Shown: positions 33,601 through 40,872 of the stretch, piece after piece
How the letters are laid out: every line of letters begins with the position of its first letter
Numbering within the stretch: position 1 is the stretch's first letter
From: a virus
Strand: one strand, 5' to 3'
IMG/VR virus record: IMGVR_UViG_3300034166_000463
Location: 1-64,000 of that record
DNA: 64,000 nt
Made by a program: the position numbers and the translations under genes
Notes under the pieces: model-generated
Told to the model about the DNA's origin: nothing
Database searches by the model: none
What the model saw: the letters and a program-made list of their open reading frames with translations, nothing else

Positions 33601-36600
33601 TCCTCTTTGACTTCCTCTTCTACTTGCAGCCCTTTGGTTTCGTCCCCTTGGTTTTCGGTTTGTTTTTCATTTGGTTGTTTTGTTTGTTGTTTTTCTATTT
33701 CTGCAATCTTTGGTTCTGCTTTAGTGGATGCTGGAGCGGGTGCTTCTGTTTTAGCTTGAACTAAAGATAGGCTGGAAGTTTGAACGGTTTTTCTTTTGTC
33801 GCCAACTTTAACAAAAGCCATTTTTGCACGACCAGATAAATCAAAAGTAGAATCATCATACCCTAGAAACTCAACTTCCGATGGAGCGCTTCCATCAGAA
33901 GGAATGTAGGTAAGTTTATCTCCCGGCGCGGCTTTTACTGCTGCTGGAGAAGGTGCACCAGCGTCTGGCTGTCGTGTCTGCTCAGTCCCGCCATCGCCTG
34001 TAGTTCTGCTATCGCGGTCATCTTGGGGCGGAGCGCTATCTCTTGGACGCGTTTCGCTGAGAGGTGCGATTTGCTTATTATCTGCATCAACTGTTGTGCT
34101 TTGTTTACTGGTTTCATTTGTCCATTCATCATATTGTTGAGCTTTTTCGTCTGGGGTTGCGTTAACGATACGCTCTAGTTGGGCGGCTTCTGTATTCCTA
34201 CCGCTGTCCTTAAGTTGTTTTTGAGCTTGCGCAGGAGTCAGATAAGCAGGCTCGGAAGCCACTTTTTTACCAAGTCCCTTCTTAGTAATCCTTACCATCT
34301 TGAACGCTACGTTATCGTTGCGCTTCCCGCTTGCATCACTGACAGCATGAATCGGAGTGAGTTCGTAGCTTCCTTCTTTGTCCTTGTAGGTGGCCTTGCT
34401 TCCCTCAACAGTTTTAGAATCACGCGACCACTCGCGACCAGCAGGAGCCTCCTCGCCAATGCTTTGCATTACCTGACCCAGCGAACCTTTTGGATAAGCC
34501 CTCTGAGAGGCCGCTGAAGCCGCCTGTGTTGAACTAGGGGGGGTAGTGCCAGAAACGTTGGAGGGAGGCGCTTGAGTGGAGGCGGAAACCAAAGAAGAAG
34601 GCATCGCTTGATAAACACCAATACCTCTTGCTGCACGGACAAGCATTGCTGATTTTTGCTCAATGTCCTTTTGTGGATCTGAATCAAGCTCAGTAGCCAT
34701 AATTTCGGAAAAGTTCATAGCCTTCCCGCTAACATCCATTATACCATTATCTTTACTGAAATTCCCAACATTTGTCTCAATTGCCTTCCACTTGTCGCTC
34801 ATCGCATTGAGAGCATCAGACTTGCCGAAAACCGATGGAGCATTAGTAGCTGCTCCAATGCTAGCACCCATGCCGCCACCAATAGCGCCAAGAACACCCG
34901 CCTTAACATATTCTTTCCAATTCTCACCAATGTTTCCCCAGAAATCTTCTTTCCAAGTTTTGGAATCGTCGAGCATTGCGCTAATCGAATCCGAAATAAT
35001 TCCGTCAGCCGCCTCTTCCACAGCCTCAGCGCCAATGTTGCCAGCAACACCAATACCTTTCAGCCCCATTTTCCTAGCCGCATCATTCATCTCCTGAGCA
35101 ATGTCCCTAGCAAACTGCTTTCTAAGACCAGCGCCAGCATCACCAGCTAAATGCTCAAGAGCATCTTGAGTGGCTTTCATTCCTTCTTTCTGAACAACCC
35201 GATTGCGAAGGTTCTGAATTAGGCTTGTTCCAACTCCCTCATCCCCCATGCCAAGCGCCTTACCCATACCCGGAGCAACACGGTTCATTACCCCAGTGGC
35301 AATCATCACAGCAAGGCCATTAGAAATGCCTTCGATATTCGCAGCCTTTAAAGCCTCGTCACGGTTTCCAGTCCTTTCGTAAGCTTCGTTGAACGCGTTT
35401 CCAAAACCCATTCCAGTAGCTTGAAGCGATCCAATGTAAAGCTCTGGATCAGTGGCAGCAGCCTTCAGCCAACCACCCATTTTAGCAGGAATGCTAATTT
35501 TAGGCAAAGTTCCACCAGCCTTCAGCAAGTCTTTAGCCGCAGCTAAACTCGTTGCTTTTGCTGTCGCTGACTTCAAAACAAGATCACCTCCAGGTCCTGC
35601 CGCATAACGACTTGCTCCTACCGCACCAGCTTTTGCTAAGCTCTTCCCAGCCAAGGCTCCCATGCCACCCATCGCAACAAACGAACCAACCTGACCAGTA
35701 AGCTGGGTTAAGTCCCTACGAGTGATGTCTATCCCAAAAGCTGAAAACTGAGTTGTGTTACTGTAGGCCTTTGCAGTATCTTCAGCTAGTCCACCAAACG
35801 CCTCAGCAGGAGAAGTGTAATTCCCAAAACTGGCTAACCACAAAGCACCAGTTCCAGTTGCCATCACCGCATCACGAAGAGTTCCAGCAACCTCAGAAGC
35901 CACTCCATATGAATCTTTACTGAACCTCTCCTTGCGAGCCTTGATAAACTCGTAAGCGGAGGCTCCGGGCTTGCTCATCTCTTCTGCAAATTCATCACTT
36001 AAAGGACGACTAAACATGGAGCCAATCACCCCAGCATCGGCAGCCGCAAAAGCATTTACTATTTTGCCAGCATTGGCTTCGACCTGCGAGCGATAATCAC
36101 CAAGCAAAATCTTTTTATCAGCAAGAGACAACTCTTCATTTGAATTGATGGCATTTTCCATCTTATCAATCTCAGAATAGTTCATGGAATTAAGAACCCA
36201 TTGACCTCCAACTTTCTGCATCATTACGTCTTCACCTAAAGTTTCAGGCGTATACAATTCACGAGCCATCCTTTGAGACCATTGTTTCTTAAGCTCCTTG
36301 TTCTCTGGATCAATCTTTGCTTCGTCGCTTTTTACATTCGAATTTGCATACGAAACAAAATCCTCCCAAGCTAAACTAGCTGTCTCATCTTCGGTTGCGA
36401 GCGCATTCTTTTCAGACATCCAATTTTGAAGATCACTAAAAGGATCAAACTGTTTTTGCCTGTCAAGTATTGGAGATAAATGCTGAGGAGCTACGAATTC
36501 CTGATCAAACCGATCCCACTCCACGCCACCAGATTCATCTTCAGCAGCAGCAGCCAAGTAAGAGCGTTGTTGCTGTAACCATTCCCTACCTGTTGCCGTC

Positions 36601-36908
36601 CAACTTTTATCAGGATTGAGCAATGGCATATCCTTCACTTCACCTCGCCTATTGGTCCACGTAATCTTTCTGTCAGGATTCTTTTCCGCCGATTCAATCA
36701 ATCGGGTAAAAGCAAGATCAACTGTCTTTCCTCTTTGGGCAGGAGTAGCCTTCCTCCACAAATCACTCTTAACAACCCCTAACGCGCTACCGTAATCAAT
36801 CTGAACTGGTTGAGTAGGGCCATCATCAAAAGAATCAGACCCTCCGTATGGAGAGTCGTATTTTAATGCCGAGTAATCTGATCCGTAGTCTTCGGTGTCG
36901 TATTTCAT
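21612..36908 (-). CDS. Giant 5098-residue internal/ejected virion protein (polyvalent-protein type)
   Basis: A single open frame fills almost a quarter of the window. The N-terminal part has Gly/Ala-rich hydrophobic segments (about 342-360, 405-430, 670-690: VLGAIGGGMGASIGAAT), and another hydrophobic stretch lies near 4880 (FYPMKLKMLLPAVLYLVFK). A small KOW/SH3-like segment (GDKLTYIPSDGSAPSEVEFLGYD) lies near 1000, next to a Pro/Glu/Lys linker. EEGIH near 1396 and DEATMVIAHSL near 2889 look like worn metallopeptidase helices. Overall it resembles giant multi-domain proteins that podoviruses eject with DNA. No RNA polymerase or transglycosylase motif was found by eye. Two TTTAG dyads (31447, 33750) and an A8 run lie inside. 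Confidence 0.8.
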   Translation of the reverse strand: MKYDTEDYGSDYSALKYDSPYGGSDSFDDGPTQPVQIDYGSALGVVKSDLWRKATPAQRGKTVDLAFTRLIESAEKNPDRKITWTNRRGEVKDMPLLNPDKSWTATGREWLQQQRSYLAAAAEDESGGVEWDRFDQEFVAPQHLSPILDRQKQFDPFSDLQNWMSEKNALATEDETASLAWEDFVSYANSNVKSDEAKIDPENKELKKQWSQRMARELYTPETLGEDVMMQKVGGQWVLNSMNYSEIDKMENAINSNEELSLADKKILLGDYRSQVEANAGKIVNAFAAADAGVIGSMFSRPLSDEFAEEMSKPGASAYEFIKARKERFSKDSYGVASEVAGTLRDAVMATGTGALWLASFGNYTSPAEAFGGLAEDTAKAYSNTTQFSAFGIDITRRDLTQLTGQVGSFVAMGGMGALAGKSLAKAGAVGASRYAAGPGGDLVLKSATAKATSLAAAKDLLKAGGTLPKISIPAKMGGWLKAAATDPELYIGSLQATGMGFGNAFNEAYERTGNRDEALKAANIEGISNGLAVMIATGVMNRVAPGMGKALGMGDEGVGTSLIQNLRNRVVQKEGMKATQDALEHLAGDAGAGLRKQFARDIAQEMNDAARKMGLKGIGVAGNIGAEAVEEAADGIISDSISAMLDDSKTWKEDFWGNIGENWKEYVKAGVLGAIGGGMGASIGAATNAPSVFGKSDALNAMSDKWKAIETNVGNFSKDNGIMDVSGKAMNFSEIMATELDSDPQKDIEQKSAMLVRAARGIGVYQAMPSSLVSASTQAPPSNVSGTTPPSSTQAASAASQRAYPKGSLGQVMQSIGEEAPAGREWSRDSKTVEGSKATYKDKEGSYELTPIHAVSDASGKRNDNVAFKMVRITKKGLGKKVASEPAYLTPAQAQKQLKDSGRNTEAAQLERIVNATPDEKAQQYDEWTNETSKQSTTVDADNKQIAPLSETRPRDSAPPQDDRDSRTTGDGGTEQTRQPDAGAPSPAAVKAAPGDKLTYIPSDGSAPSEVEFLGYDDSTFDLSGRAKMAFVKVGDKRKTVQTSSLSLVQAKTEAPAPASTKAEPKIAEIEKQQTKQPNEKQTENQGDETKGLQVEEEVKEEPKTPEQIIAARLDRDGIAATPELIAAEYAKTETDRPSNRVSNTIKAIQKLSEDGHVPMRAAAIADAPSITDGLDPETTYIVEEATLKGGTDAAGAKWSRKSSENGKERYGYMPPKGMASTMGVGDTVVIAGNDKQVLMLKKVVDGELIFEALNIDFDAANQNSLNDQLRKTSARYTRSILDRSIKSIVPMMSRFSNGEITIAEVETIFKELLSVVAPRNNFKVVQRKINGDGYIFAEPAEKGSKKPSSIVVDYDKLKKELVALYFNSDTGNQFAQELLAYDAAALITSVLSEEGIHIVTYGTFTPKELLSYYDNLWDLNNEFRTEQESKGVAEGKIKDHPLFEELKKVASERGVTKSLDPNNEKGATEKQRQEISGELLRKFVQMALTGTTTERQSQLSKMLQQAIILDESNAREKGGLVKYLKAIGHMVRRYAERMRTILWINTHRGMLPSNLQEPLRRLIDATKESGLNVDVLNAHSDTIAQRTKMEELYNKSLESELQIIARNNSFPMRQLRNRIAASNRISIDIAIVHDPETMEIGLHPEFRALLEREKFDMKALDDQFDRLNGKGGYSEDQTPAMKKIRTGVFLKWEKLQLLRDSLPAQFSDMDLWTGAMKPDREGITRIDREKLFTKLFEDMTGSVSHSEVIDGSERIKQAMLSSVQPRIIEARMAHQALENHAREELDGLDLSTFAGKRKLIEWSKAMKLNPHSIDLVRLNRDLLVGVDLETRDYIADQDSTITPEELAVKMENHLKLLLQRLPMWSDEMAASDQKNDFGNGLRGEAKSLFDAYVAKEQSVIEEIQEIRKAHNARIQHTKNLPNSDILPKLEQKDSLGDDYKSVIAFTRAVDDYNYALKTAKNRAIGEFGLRTVGFGTAIKVQAINPESENPNSYSSLPPVDTGVDDLLDVVQDVGYSNIFPYEHQNGYDNSNADAPYSYSSRFIYPQRTESAVGQTEADGLAIGLDPNSKWERPGDEGLTPAEREWNAGLERYRHDTESNFTASGRNAFADFFVAENIGAIRNVEMIDTYAQTAGFSFDKTVNPDDDSVRYESLLEAMPIFDHQKLNRLVGGLRRLKRGFRGDNNEDPIKVVADLFSYLEEMRQWSTKIRSLYQGSEFMPRIGGMQTLAGRSLPIFDQAFSNETDNGTLTNGLDLQIRRMHEALMLKVMEYVEVKNVSMDRAYLKSADTLVLSNGLPVLKAGVDKKKLTDLAENLIKVVGEGNQKAMFDRSLYESVQAVNLVRKQTKAFMDRKWRSNVEKEGNRTVTDAAYVPEYEQLIKLRDTALSPRTLKNLSFAMKYFEKERDYQFSANFGFEMEEAFDRLSFGEGYEPYVYTEAEEYDVYLPDSVANLVTTKEDGTLTHPNVPEYSELKQDKDGRYFYRKQSQLTNYNEIVVSSQQAGFDDVRSRPFLTGEDSPLLEGMDEVKSGAASSQREAAKRRASSLQVARERLVAQWSLLIGSNTPTGRSATAGRVFYFDLLQADEDGFVTVEEVLEDRRRMGTAPRYSRMETVSRRVDDGSPFLGTQDTYVEDQVERLEEFSEDDLNAMDQTQLRNYFKVMRDKSLLERGLVGIFPNINPARKDFFDEIRKGFLEQYGSNNGYNFTSSERFLHDLASFKASFEREMIDRSIVKDKGVASMVLQTIIEYADVTLLESDDALVQFNNKNKNKKNKPILDEGNNTFASSEEARNIWRLAHSEVMKPENSRQVIDASKVTFLNSTVGPIIEQFLLTLPGNTIAVIPDEATAAKHQLSDTGIRIFEGRNGNPNVIYVPQSVSMRDKRMVDEATMVIAHSLSIQSKKNASIVDMVNDLAGKVNATLNPVIRAESIESQTSPVGKWRKTTIDTSTSNEAIEANFQRLIQGSPVEFTDSQQKRIRELVKAQFIKSIELARELEVGELTADQIALFGGDATFAANLLLVGTIFSNSKAKQFFDQAYSGIESLAPSFLPDVVGDSLINAVMDIARSGEVELGGTEADWISESSVIERSDADEEAIQGFEEGQQERAERLAQANAEEEARLNGEIEVVEEEDNLTDAIFSVTSGFSDKVKSEIMGMIMANGGGSYFTGKSAFYSDADIVLLNSLNSIIASAMKAREGVQPLKPSRDAREMLEKPGYLRDEDEIKGNELAQPVVAPVAWKENAGKIYVGEAKNLGRPSLPGNRTSLTQGFADRRISNMNANVLQLSPYVQKRIKLKAEEAIRQSLEKTRIDAANNKSSLDYSQLKRFKGINLEIEMSDDIIEELRNILPAGYMDQAEQEVRDEIARLEKNVSKMTKAQAKKHYELYEALEKRVSFPRGKVTKEVSDMMGYPQRFAQRLADMLQESVIFEEGKVDQVAKGMSSFVRRQFRNDPLFKASFNQMATLLDTINRELFVRNIFSEQNEDTVLIESGANPFRTIVSPEENETRIGDLIRSYNANVDVVNLVLDSITKQGMALIGIDGSTKGYRLPYILGNPDSISPQDLISLRRRSFGVDSTAKFKGQLMQHAERTIAAAFADSIAQELAESSGKTKQKSIPVGKDTRRNAQVKNFIKLVRQRMEEGRDLDNFDLASEITSALDMMTERLKTDPNGKPFSEYVESIYLSFAEEDALYDRSLATDDPSYINKGQTAEQRDLVNKLEIQLDVISRGLAANQAALDLIDHTDYSQPIGKTYHRGVVGVPAVGQDNNQILPGIEPMTREAGVNITLVAKGLGLTESGVAAREAWTGDQPSMDEASSASLKAQRRAFYAQKEAIVRALSEFAEERLEDVYRDQRNTEENFVEFDPLGTIEISVEMAKIEMKLLDDYFSQAKSEAAEANYRGMMDNAVAILTDPKDANRYNLLKRSKKNTVNLIRLPQNFEERLERIGMYHKEEGMSMILMPTTAADEMIRAFPTVTRKNVNSEIAHVAMAAQSLSGNQSQGTQTPSYFFEEVNKDTDAKFKSIDKLNEVTNKREEWRLAKPDMTRAEVADAFADEFEARITKWLGDIRNRHSNGKAKTIKMDGRITKAAMSQSKSLIRQIVLAYSSGKLEGNRYMHVKSEVMKFMAKIDDIDTDTKGENGMPRSFTFKMEDAGKLVTESMQLFKIEKTFSLVFSALEADLIAKRIVAGMTVSDSNTDLTMMRLAHHHDARIRSRFRKSFSAKQAVRHLVGILDHGFDGVSGREGYETSRRIAKEEIGNSAKEVGSSAKNHAIGYLLAQIRGIKDAHGMSLAHAYTTWATQQNFGHRQSQDFVIAQEKKYGKNKVSKYWSGGHLDLVRDQPLATEIDAIMRKATSVISIKNNDPLAEEKAEKAIADLESALIDAIEDNKKSEVDAYAKTLSSVFADIDAAMHLSLALSSKKGRDVDALDEKTKWKHADIQAFKPTATNVPMRLGYAKDPTARKQGREGRYISDPIEIVALDEAAFFGGIAKGEPFERNRVYRPVMVNGLSTPLSMVDDAIYRLNVTPSYEILRHSIGKVRAPHGPIEITDSDMEDTLQSFGENLDEFETIREINARNNEHYRWKKDANTAFAAVAYELETIVQNDSAIGTAQTGGAETLRFLSSMYIMRALASPLQWWDQSVSPSFGYTVGKLVANKPKSVGLYFSTLSKMLTSSKFRNEVRDFIQKTSPYVYYRASDGQDVAEDMIRGQERYGVGQVKAKVGRGLRAYERFAEKTLSFTIGKPERMLAGTIFMIELAEKMNVKTVDDVLLRKNDVTKELAQQAKLKVNDVMAQSDQSKKSWFFQTRDQSPVLNAFWKSLVRFSNHTASTSSNTSVLTHTMFTQQERGLSEMDYYYVSEKDAEDSRREAMENVATTLTQNILFYPMKLKMLLPAVLYLVFKAGDDDDDEAVLRAQQVTNDLIVPNEDSNVIHRAIMAVIFGKDRPLFQDRGTVDEAQASALAEILNTTAQESITAIPLAGVAFGYSPVRGLIDKAFTNPGSEEAAALFMDVERNTANIREYRPGFLEGTAEFTAPTAAAYDYAAAAKLLLDYNMTDYASSNKGISLKDSLLYFMSEVLPGTRESRGFMQDRLREPVKNEKQ
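31447..31461. promoter_or_regulatory. TTTAG dyad inside the giant gene
   Basis: TTTAGCCTGACTAAA, identical to the 3615 and 61425 copies, in coding sequence. A 1-nt-shorter copy (CTTAGCCTGACTAAA, 25242-25256) and TTTAGCTTGAACTAAA (33750-33765) are in the same gene. Confidence 0.4.
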
Positions 36909-36927
36909 CTGATGGGGTATTTACTTA

Positions 36928-38394
36928 CTATGCGTCAGGCAAGTCAAGACCTCCGTCTTCAAAACCAGAAGCGTCTAGCGCTGTTTGAATTACCGAAAGA
37001 ATCTCTTCATCTGTTTTGCCTGACATCATCTTGTCTTGCTTTACGGAAAGAATAGCCTTGAAAATAGCAAGGCTTCGTTGCTGGTCAAGCCCTTGCCTGC
37101 GAGCATCTAAAGCAAGTTGCTTGAATGCTGGGTTTTGAGCATCGAGACGAATATCTTGAGCTAGCTTTTCGTTACTTAGGGCTTTTTTCCTCAAGTCCAT
37201 AAACTTCTCATCTTGCAACATGCGTTGCTGCTTCACACTATAAATCGAATTAATTTCAGCATTGAAAGAAGAAAGGTTTAGTTTGAGGGTTTCAAGCTTT
37301 ACCATATAATCGCGCTTTACATCATGAGGTGCATCTTTGTTAGGCACTGAATCAGACAGTTGCTTGATCGCTTGCGCTATTGCGGCACGTTGCCCGTAAA
37401 TACTGGAAATCTCAGCATCTTTATCCAATCCCTCTTCATAAAAAGCAATAGACCTTCGATTTTTTTTGTTGATTTCTTCATTGCTTGTGTTTGTTGGATA
37501 TTGACTTTTAATCCATTCGTTAGCTTTGGCCAAAGCAATAGCTTTCTCCTCCGGTGTCCTGGCCGCATCAAGATCAATTCCCGGATTAAACTTCAATTTG
37601 TCTTTTGTTTCTTTTGCTGCCGCAATCCCATCAGAATTCACAGACTCATAAGCAGAAGCCTTCGCATAAGACTGAGCCAAGTAATTAAACTCATTCTTAG
37701 TTTCCGCGTCCCCATCAAAAGAAAGCTTTGTCCAAGCAGTGTTTAACGCCAATGCAACTTCATCAGTCTCGGGAGTCTTTAAGGACTTTATTCCATAAAG
37801 CATTGCTCCCCATGCCTCTATTTTCTTGTTTTCATCCCCCATGTCACCCTCCTTCAAAAGCTTGTCATTTCGCTCAATTTGAGAAAAAGCAGTTTTTGTT
37901 TGCAAGCGGCTAAGCTCTTCACGTTGTTGACGCTCAGCCTCCAAGAAAAGAATGTCTTTTGATTGACTAGCCTCTTGTTTTGCCTTGAAAACACCAGAAT
38001 TAACCGCATTCATATTTGAAGCAGCAGCTAAGACATCACGATTATGAGAAAACATTGAAGCTCCTCTTGCGGCTGTCTGAGCATTCTTTTCAGGATTGTT
38101 TGGATCATACTCATCACTCATCATGCGACTAAACTGATCTAACTCGTCATAAGACTTTTTGGCCATAAAGTCTTCACTTATTGATTTTCTAGTAGCCATT
38201 GAATCGCTATGAAGCGAAGCTCTTGCTTGCATTAAGGCAGCTACGTTTTTGTAGTCGTTGCCCATAGAATCCATCATTGCTTCGGAGGCTGCAAATGCGG
38301 AGCCCCCGGGAGTTACTCCGGGACCAAGTTTGAATTTATCAAGCTCAGCTGCAAACTGAGAATCTGAATCGTTTGTGTATGATGGATATTCCAT
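36928..38394 (-). CDS. Coiled-coil internal virion protein candidate
   Basis: 488 residues, almost wholly helical and charged, with heptad-like stretches (EAERQQREELSRLQTKTAFSQIERNDKLLKEGD; LETLKLNLSSFNAEINSIYSVKQQRMLQDEKFMDLRKKALSNEKLAQDIRL). The disordered N-terminus (YPSYTNDSDSQFAAELDKFKLGPGVTPGGSAFAAS) is Gly/Ser-rich. By place (between a similar helical protein and the giant gene) it is probably one of the internal core or ejection proteins. It starts just after a TTTAG dyad. No family recognised. Confidence 0.6.
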   Translation of the reverse strand: MEYPSYTNDSDSQFAAELDKFKLGPGVTPGGSAFAASEAMMDSMGNDYKNVAALMQARASLHSDSMATRKSISEDFMAKKSYDELDQFSRMMSDEYDPNNPEKNAQTAARGASMFSHNRDVLAAASNMNAVNSGVFKAKQEASQSKDILFLEAERQQREELSRLQTKTAFSQIERNDKLLKEGDMGDENKKIEAWGAMLYGIKSLKTPETDEVALALNTAWTKLSFDGDAETKNEFNYLAQSYAKASAYESVNSDGIAAAKETKDKLKFNPGIDLDAARTPEEKAIALAKANEWIKSQYPTNTSNEEINKKNRRSIAFYEEGLDKDAEISSIYGQRAAIAQAIKQLSDSVPNKDAPHDVKRDYMVKLETLKLNLSSFNAEINSIYSVKQQRMLQDEKFMDLRKKALSNEKLAQDIRLDAQNPAFKQLALDARRQGLDQQRSLAIFKAILSVKQDKMMSGKTDEEILSVIQTALDASGFEDGGLDLPDA

Positions 38395-38399
38395 AAGAT

Positions 38400-38414
38400 T
38401 TTAGTCAGGCTAAA
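38400..38414 (-). promoter_or_regulatory. TTTAG dyad before the 488-residue gene
   Basis: On the minus strand it reads TTTAGCCTGACTAAA, the commonest form in the same orientation to the gene as the plus-strand copies. It overlaps the stop of the upstream gene and ends 5 nt before the start codon. Confidence 0.65.
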
Positions 38415-40077
38415 CTTCTCTTTGATCGAATGATAAGCCAAACAAAATATTGTCAGCTCCTTTAAAGGCTTTTTCGTATGATTCTTGAATCTTTCCTGTA
38501 TTGATAGATGCTTGTGAGGATAGACCCTTCTTGACTTCCGGTTTCTTTTTTTTCCCAGTTAGATAACCTCCAATCGCATCTGCAAAATTCATTGCTCTGC
38601 TCCCCTCTTTTTGTCTTGAGGACTCAAGTGTTGCTTCTAGCCTTTGCAGGGAAACTTTGTCAAGCTGTCCGCTAATTACATTCGCAACTTTATTTGCATC
38701 ACCAAGAAGGCTATTGCCCCAATCTGATTCATTAATAATATTTTGGCGATCAGCAATCACACCTCCATCATTTCTCTGAGTATCCTCAATCGGCCCAATC
38801 GGATCATCTAATGAATCCATGAATTGATTTAACGAAGGACGATTAGCGTCCACTTTCCTGCGTTGGCTCTCTTCCGCCCACATACGACGATCCTCATCCG
38901 TAGCTTTCGCAACATCCTTACCCCCTACGAGCATTGGTTTTTCAGATAGTCTTTTTGAGCGAGCATCTTTAAATCCTTCTCTTGTGGCTGAGGCATCATC
39001 AGCTTTTTCCACGAAAGCATCAAATCTATCCAAAGAATCTTGAACTTCTCTACCTGCCCGATCCCCTTTTGCTTTTGCACTAGCAATCTTTTCTCCAGCA
39101 TTTTCTTTGCCTTTTGCCAAAGCGTCTTTTTTCTGCTGAGGAGTGAGCCCTTCTAGCATTGCTTTTTGATCAGGATACTTCTCAAGAAGCTTAGCCCATT
39201 GCTTATCACTCTCCTCAAATTCCTTCTGATAAGCCTCGTTTTTTCTTCCTTTAGCTCGGCCAGCAATAGCCTCAGGAGAAAGCTCGGTTTGTCCGTCCAA
39301 TGTTTCCTGTATCTGCTGAGGGGTAAGGCCAAGGGCCGTTCCACGAGCTTGAGCTTGTTCTTTTTCTTTAGAGGTCATTCCGCCCTCTTTGCGGCGAAGA
39401 GTTTCAACAGTATCAACAAACGCTTTTCTGCCAGAAGCCCTTTCTTCAAAAAAAGACTTGGGTTTTGCTGGAGCTGATGGTTGGCCTCCTGTTGTAGTAG
39501 GAGGTGCAGGGGTGGGGTCAGGCGCGGCTGGAGTAGCAGGTGCTGGAGCGGGAGGTGTGCCAGTCGCAGGAGGTGTGCCTACATTCACCCATTGGCCACC
39601 ACTAGATCCCTGTGCAGCGCTTCTGGGGTTCTCTGGGGATGTCCCAGCAGCTTGCTGTGCGTCTAGTTTTGGCGTAATACTGCCATCAAGACGAGAAGGT
39701 ATTTGTGCGTCCAGTCTCGGCGTGGAACTGGCATCTAGGCGAGATGTTGGTTGTGCGCCTCCTGCGGGTGGCTGTCCGGGGCCAACTCCACGATCACCCC
39801 AAAATCGTCTTTGATTAACTGCTTCAAGATAACGTGCATTTTTATCATCTACATTTTCTATCCCACGGTTTGTATAGCCAGCGCTTACCGCCGCTAAATA
39901 AGCATTAATGTCGCCATTTCTTTTTGCATCACGAGCTAATTTCCCAATGTCTCGCTCTTGATTCCGCGCAAATTTAATCGCTTCTAATTGATCATTAGTA
40001 GGTAGACCTATAGGCTTATCAAGTTTAGAACCTGCTTCATCAAAACGAGTTTTTGGTTTTTTATTTTTCTCGGACAT
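38410..40077 (-). CDS. Virion-associated protein with RLDA repeats and Pro-rich linker
   Basis: 555 residues from ATG 40077 (MSEKNKKPKTRFDEAG); a start further upstream would overlap the adaptor gene by 70 nt. After a helical N-terminus come four degenerate ~10-residue repeats (SRLDASST, PRLDAQI, SRLDGSIT, PKLDAQQ), then a Pro/Ala/Thr linker (about 165-210: TPPATGTPPAPAPATPAAPDPTPAPP), and a long charged helical region (KEKEQAQARGTALGLTPQQIQETLDGQ...). The layout suits an extended internal or tail protein. No family recognised. Late operon between adaptor and 488-residue gene. Confidence 0.6.
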   Translation of the reverse strand: MSEKNKKPKTRFDEAGSKLDKPIGLPTNDQLEAIKFARNQERDIGKLARDAKRNGDINAYLAAVSAGYTNRGIENVDDKNARYLEAVNQRRFWGDRGVGPGQPPAGGAQPTSRLDASSTPRLDAQIPSRLDGSITPKLDAQQAAGTSPENPRSAAQGSSGGQWVNVGTPPATGTPPAPAPATPAAPDPTPAPPTTTGGQPSAPAKPKSFFEERASGRKAFVDTVETLRRKEGGMTSKEKEQAQARGTALGLTPQQIQETLDGQTELSPEAIAGRAKGRKNEAYQKEFEESDKQWAKLLEKYPDQKAMLEGLTPQQKKDALAKGKENAGEKIASAKAKGDRAGREVQDSLDRFDAFVEKADDASATREGFKDARSKRLSEKPMLVGGKDVAKATDEDRRMWAEESQRRKVDANRPSLNQFMDSLDDPIGPIEDTQRNDGGVIADRQNIINESDWGNSLLGDANKVANVISGQLDKVSLQRLEATLESSRQKEGSRAMNFADAIGGYLTGKKKKPEVKKGLSSQASINTGKIQESYEKAFKGADNILFGLSFDQREV

Positions 40078-40081
40078 GATC

Positions 40082-40744
40082 TTACATGAATTGAGTTGGA
40101 CGACGGCGTAGACTTGAGTCCATGCCGATGTGGTATTTTTTAGATCCTTCAACTTGCCTTTCGGAAAGTTGCATTAGTTGAGTAAATTTACTCCAATTGA
40201 ATTGAGCTCTTTCATCATCATTCACATACTCATAACTAATTGCTATGATCGCAGCCTTCAAAGCTCCAATTGAGTGAATTGGAATAATAGTATTATGCAG
40301 AAGTGCAGGAGCTTCCAGCTTCATTAACGCGTAATAAGGTCCACCAGATATGGTAAATCCAAGAGGCATACGGTATTTCCTGCGTAAAACAAGCTGGGAA
40401 TCAACAGTGATTTCAACCTGTCCCATGTCAATCAGCGACATATCGCCTCCATTCAATTTATTCAAATAGAGAATGCTTTGATCCATGATTGACCAACCCC
40501 TATTCTTGTTACGGAAACCAATCATTCCATCGTAAAGAGAATCATCCAGATACAAAAACATCAAATCATCTTCATTAACAAAATCTCCATCACTAAAAGA
40601 AAGTTCGCGAATGGTGCCGGGGTAACGACCCATTTCATAAATGCGAGTAACCGCCTCACGAATTGCATCTTCAATTTCTACCCTTGTGGAAACAAGCGGC
40701 CCAAACTGAACAATCGCTTCTTCTAATGTAATTTGCTTTGCCAT
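40082..40744 (-). CDS. Putative head-tail adaptor/tail tubular protein
   Basis: 220 residues from ATG 40744 (MAKQITLEEAIVQFGPLVST); a TTG 39 nt upstream is less likely. RVEIEDAIREAVTRIYEMGRYPGTIRELSF opens with the helix and turn seen in podoviral adaptor/tail tubular A proteins, followed by a beta barrel-like middle (MGQVEITVDSQLVLRRKYRMPLGFTISGGPYYALMKLEAPALL) and a helical end with a KYHIGMDSSLRRRP tail. Position between tail proteins and internal proteins agrees. The family assignment is by pattern and order, not certain. Confidence 0.55.
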   Translation of the reverse strand: MAKQITLEEAIVQFGPLVSTRVEIEDAIREAVTRIYEMGRYPGTIRELSFSDGDFVNEDDLMFLYLDDSLYDGMIGFRNKNRGWSIMDQSILYLNKLNGGDMSLIDMGQVEITVDSQLVLRRKYRMPLGFTISGGPYYALMKLEAPALLHNTIIPIHSIGALKAAIIAISYEYVNDDERAQFNWSKFTQLMQLSERQVEGSKKYHIGMDSSLRRRPTQFM

Positions 40745-40807
40745 CTTTTGAGAAATAGTAATTACCCCTTGCTTAAAAGACAAGAGAAGATTAAAAATAA
40801 TTAAAAT

Positions 40808-40830
40808 CCAATAAAGCTTTAGGGATTGTC
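40808..40830 (-). terminator. Possible weak terminator
   Basis: AATCC/GGATT around the 10-bp palindrome TAAAGCTTTA, followed on the minus strand by TTAATTATTTTT. It lies in the 128-nt gap before the adaptor gene. Confidence 0.35.
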
Positions 40831-40872
40831 ATCCTATTTTATTTGTTTGCAAGAGCAGATTACGCGAGCGTG

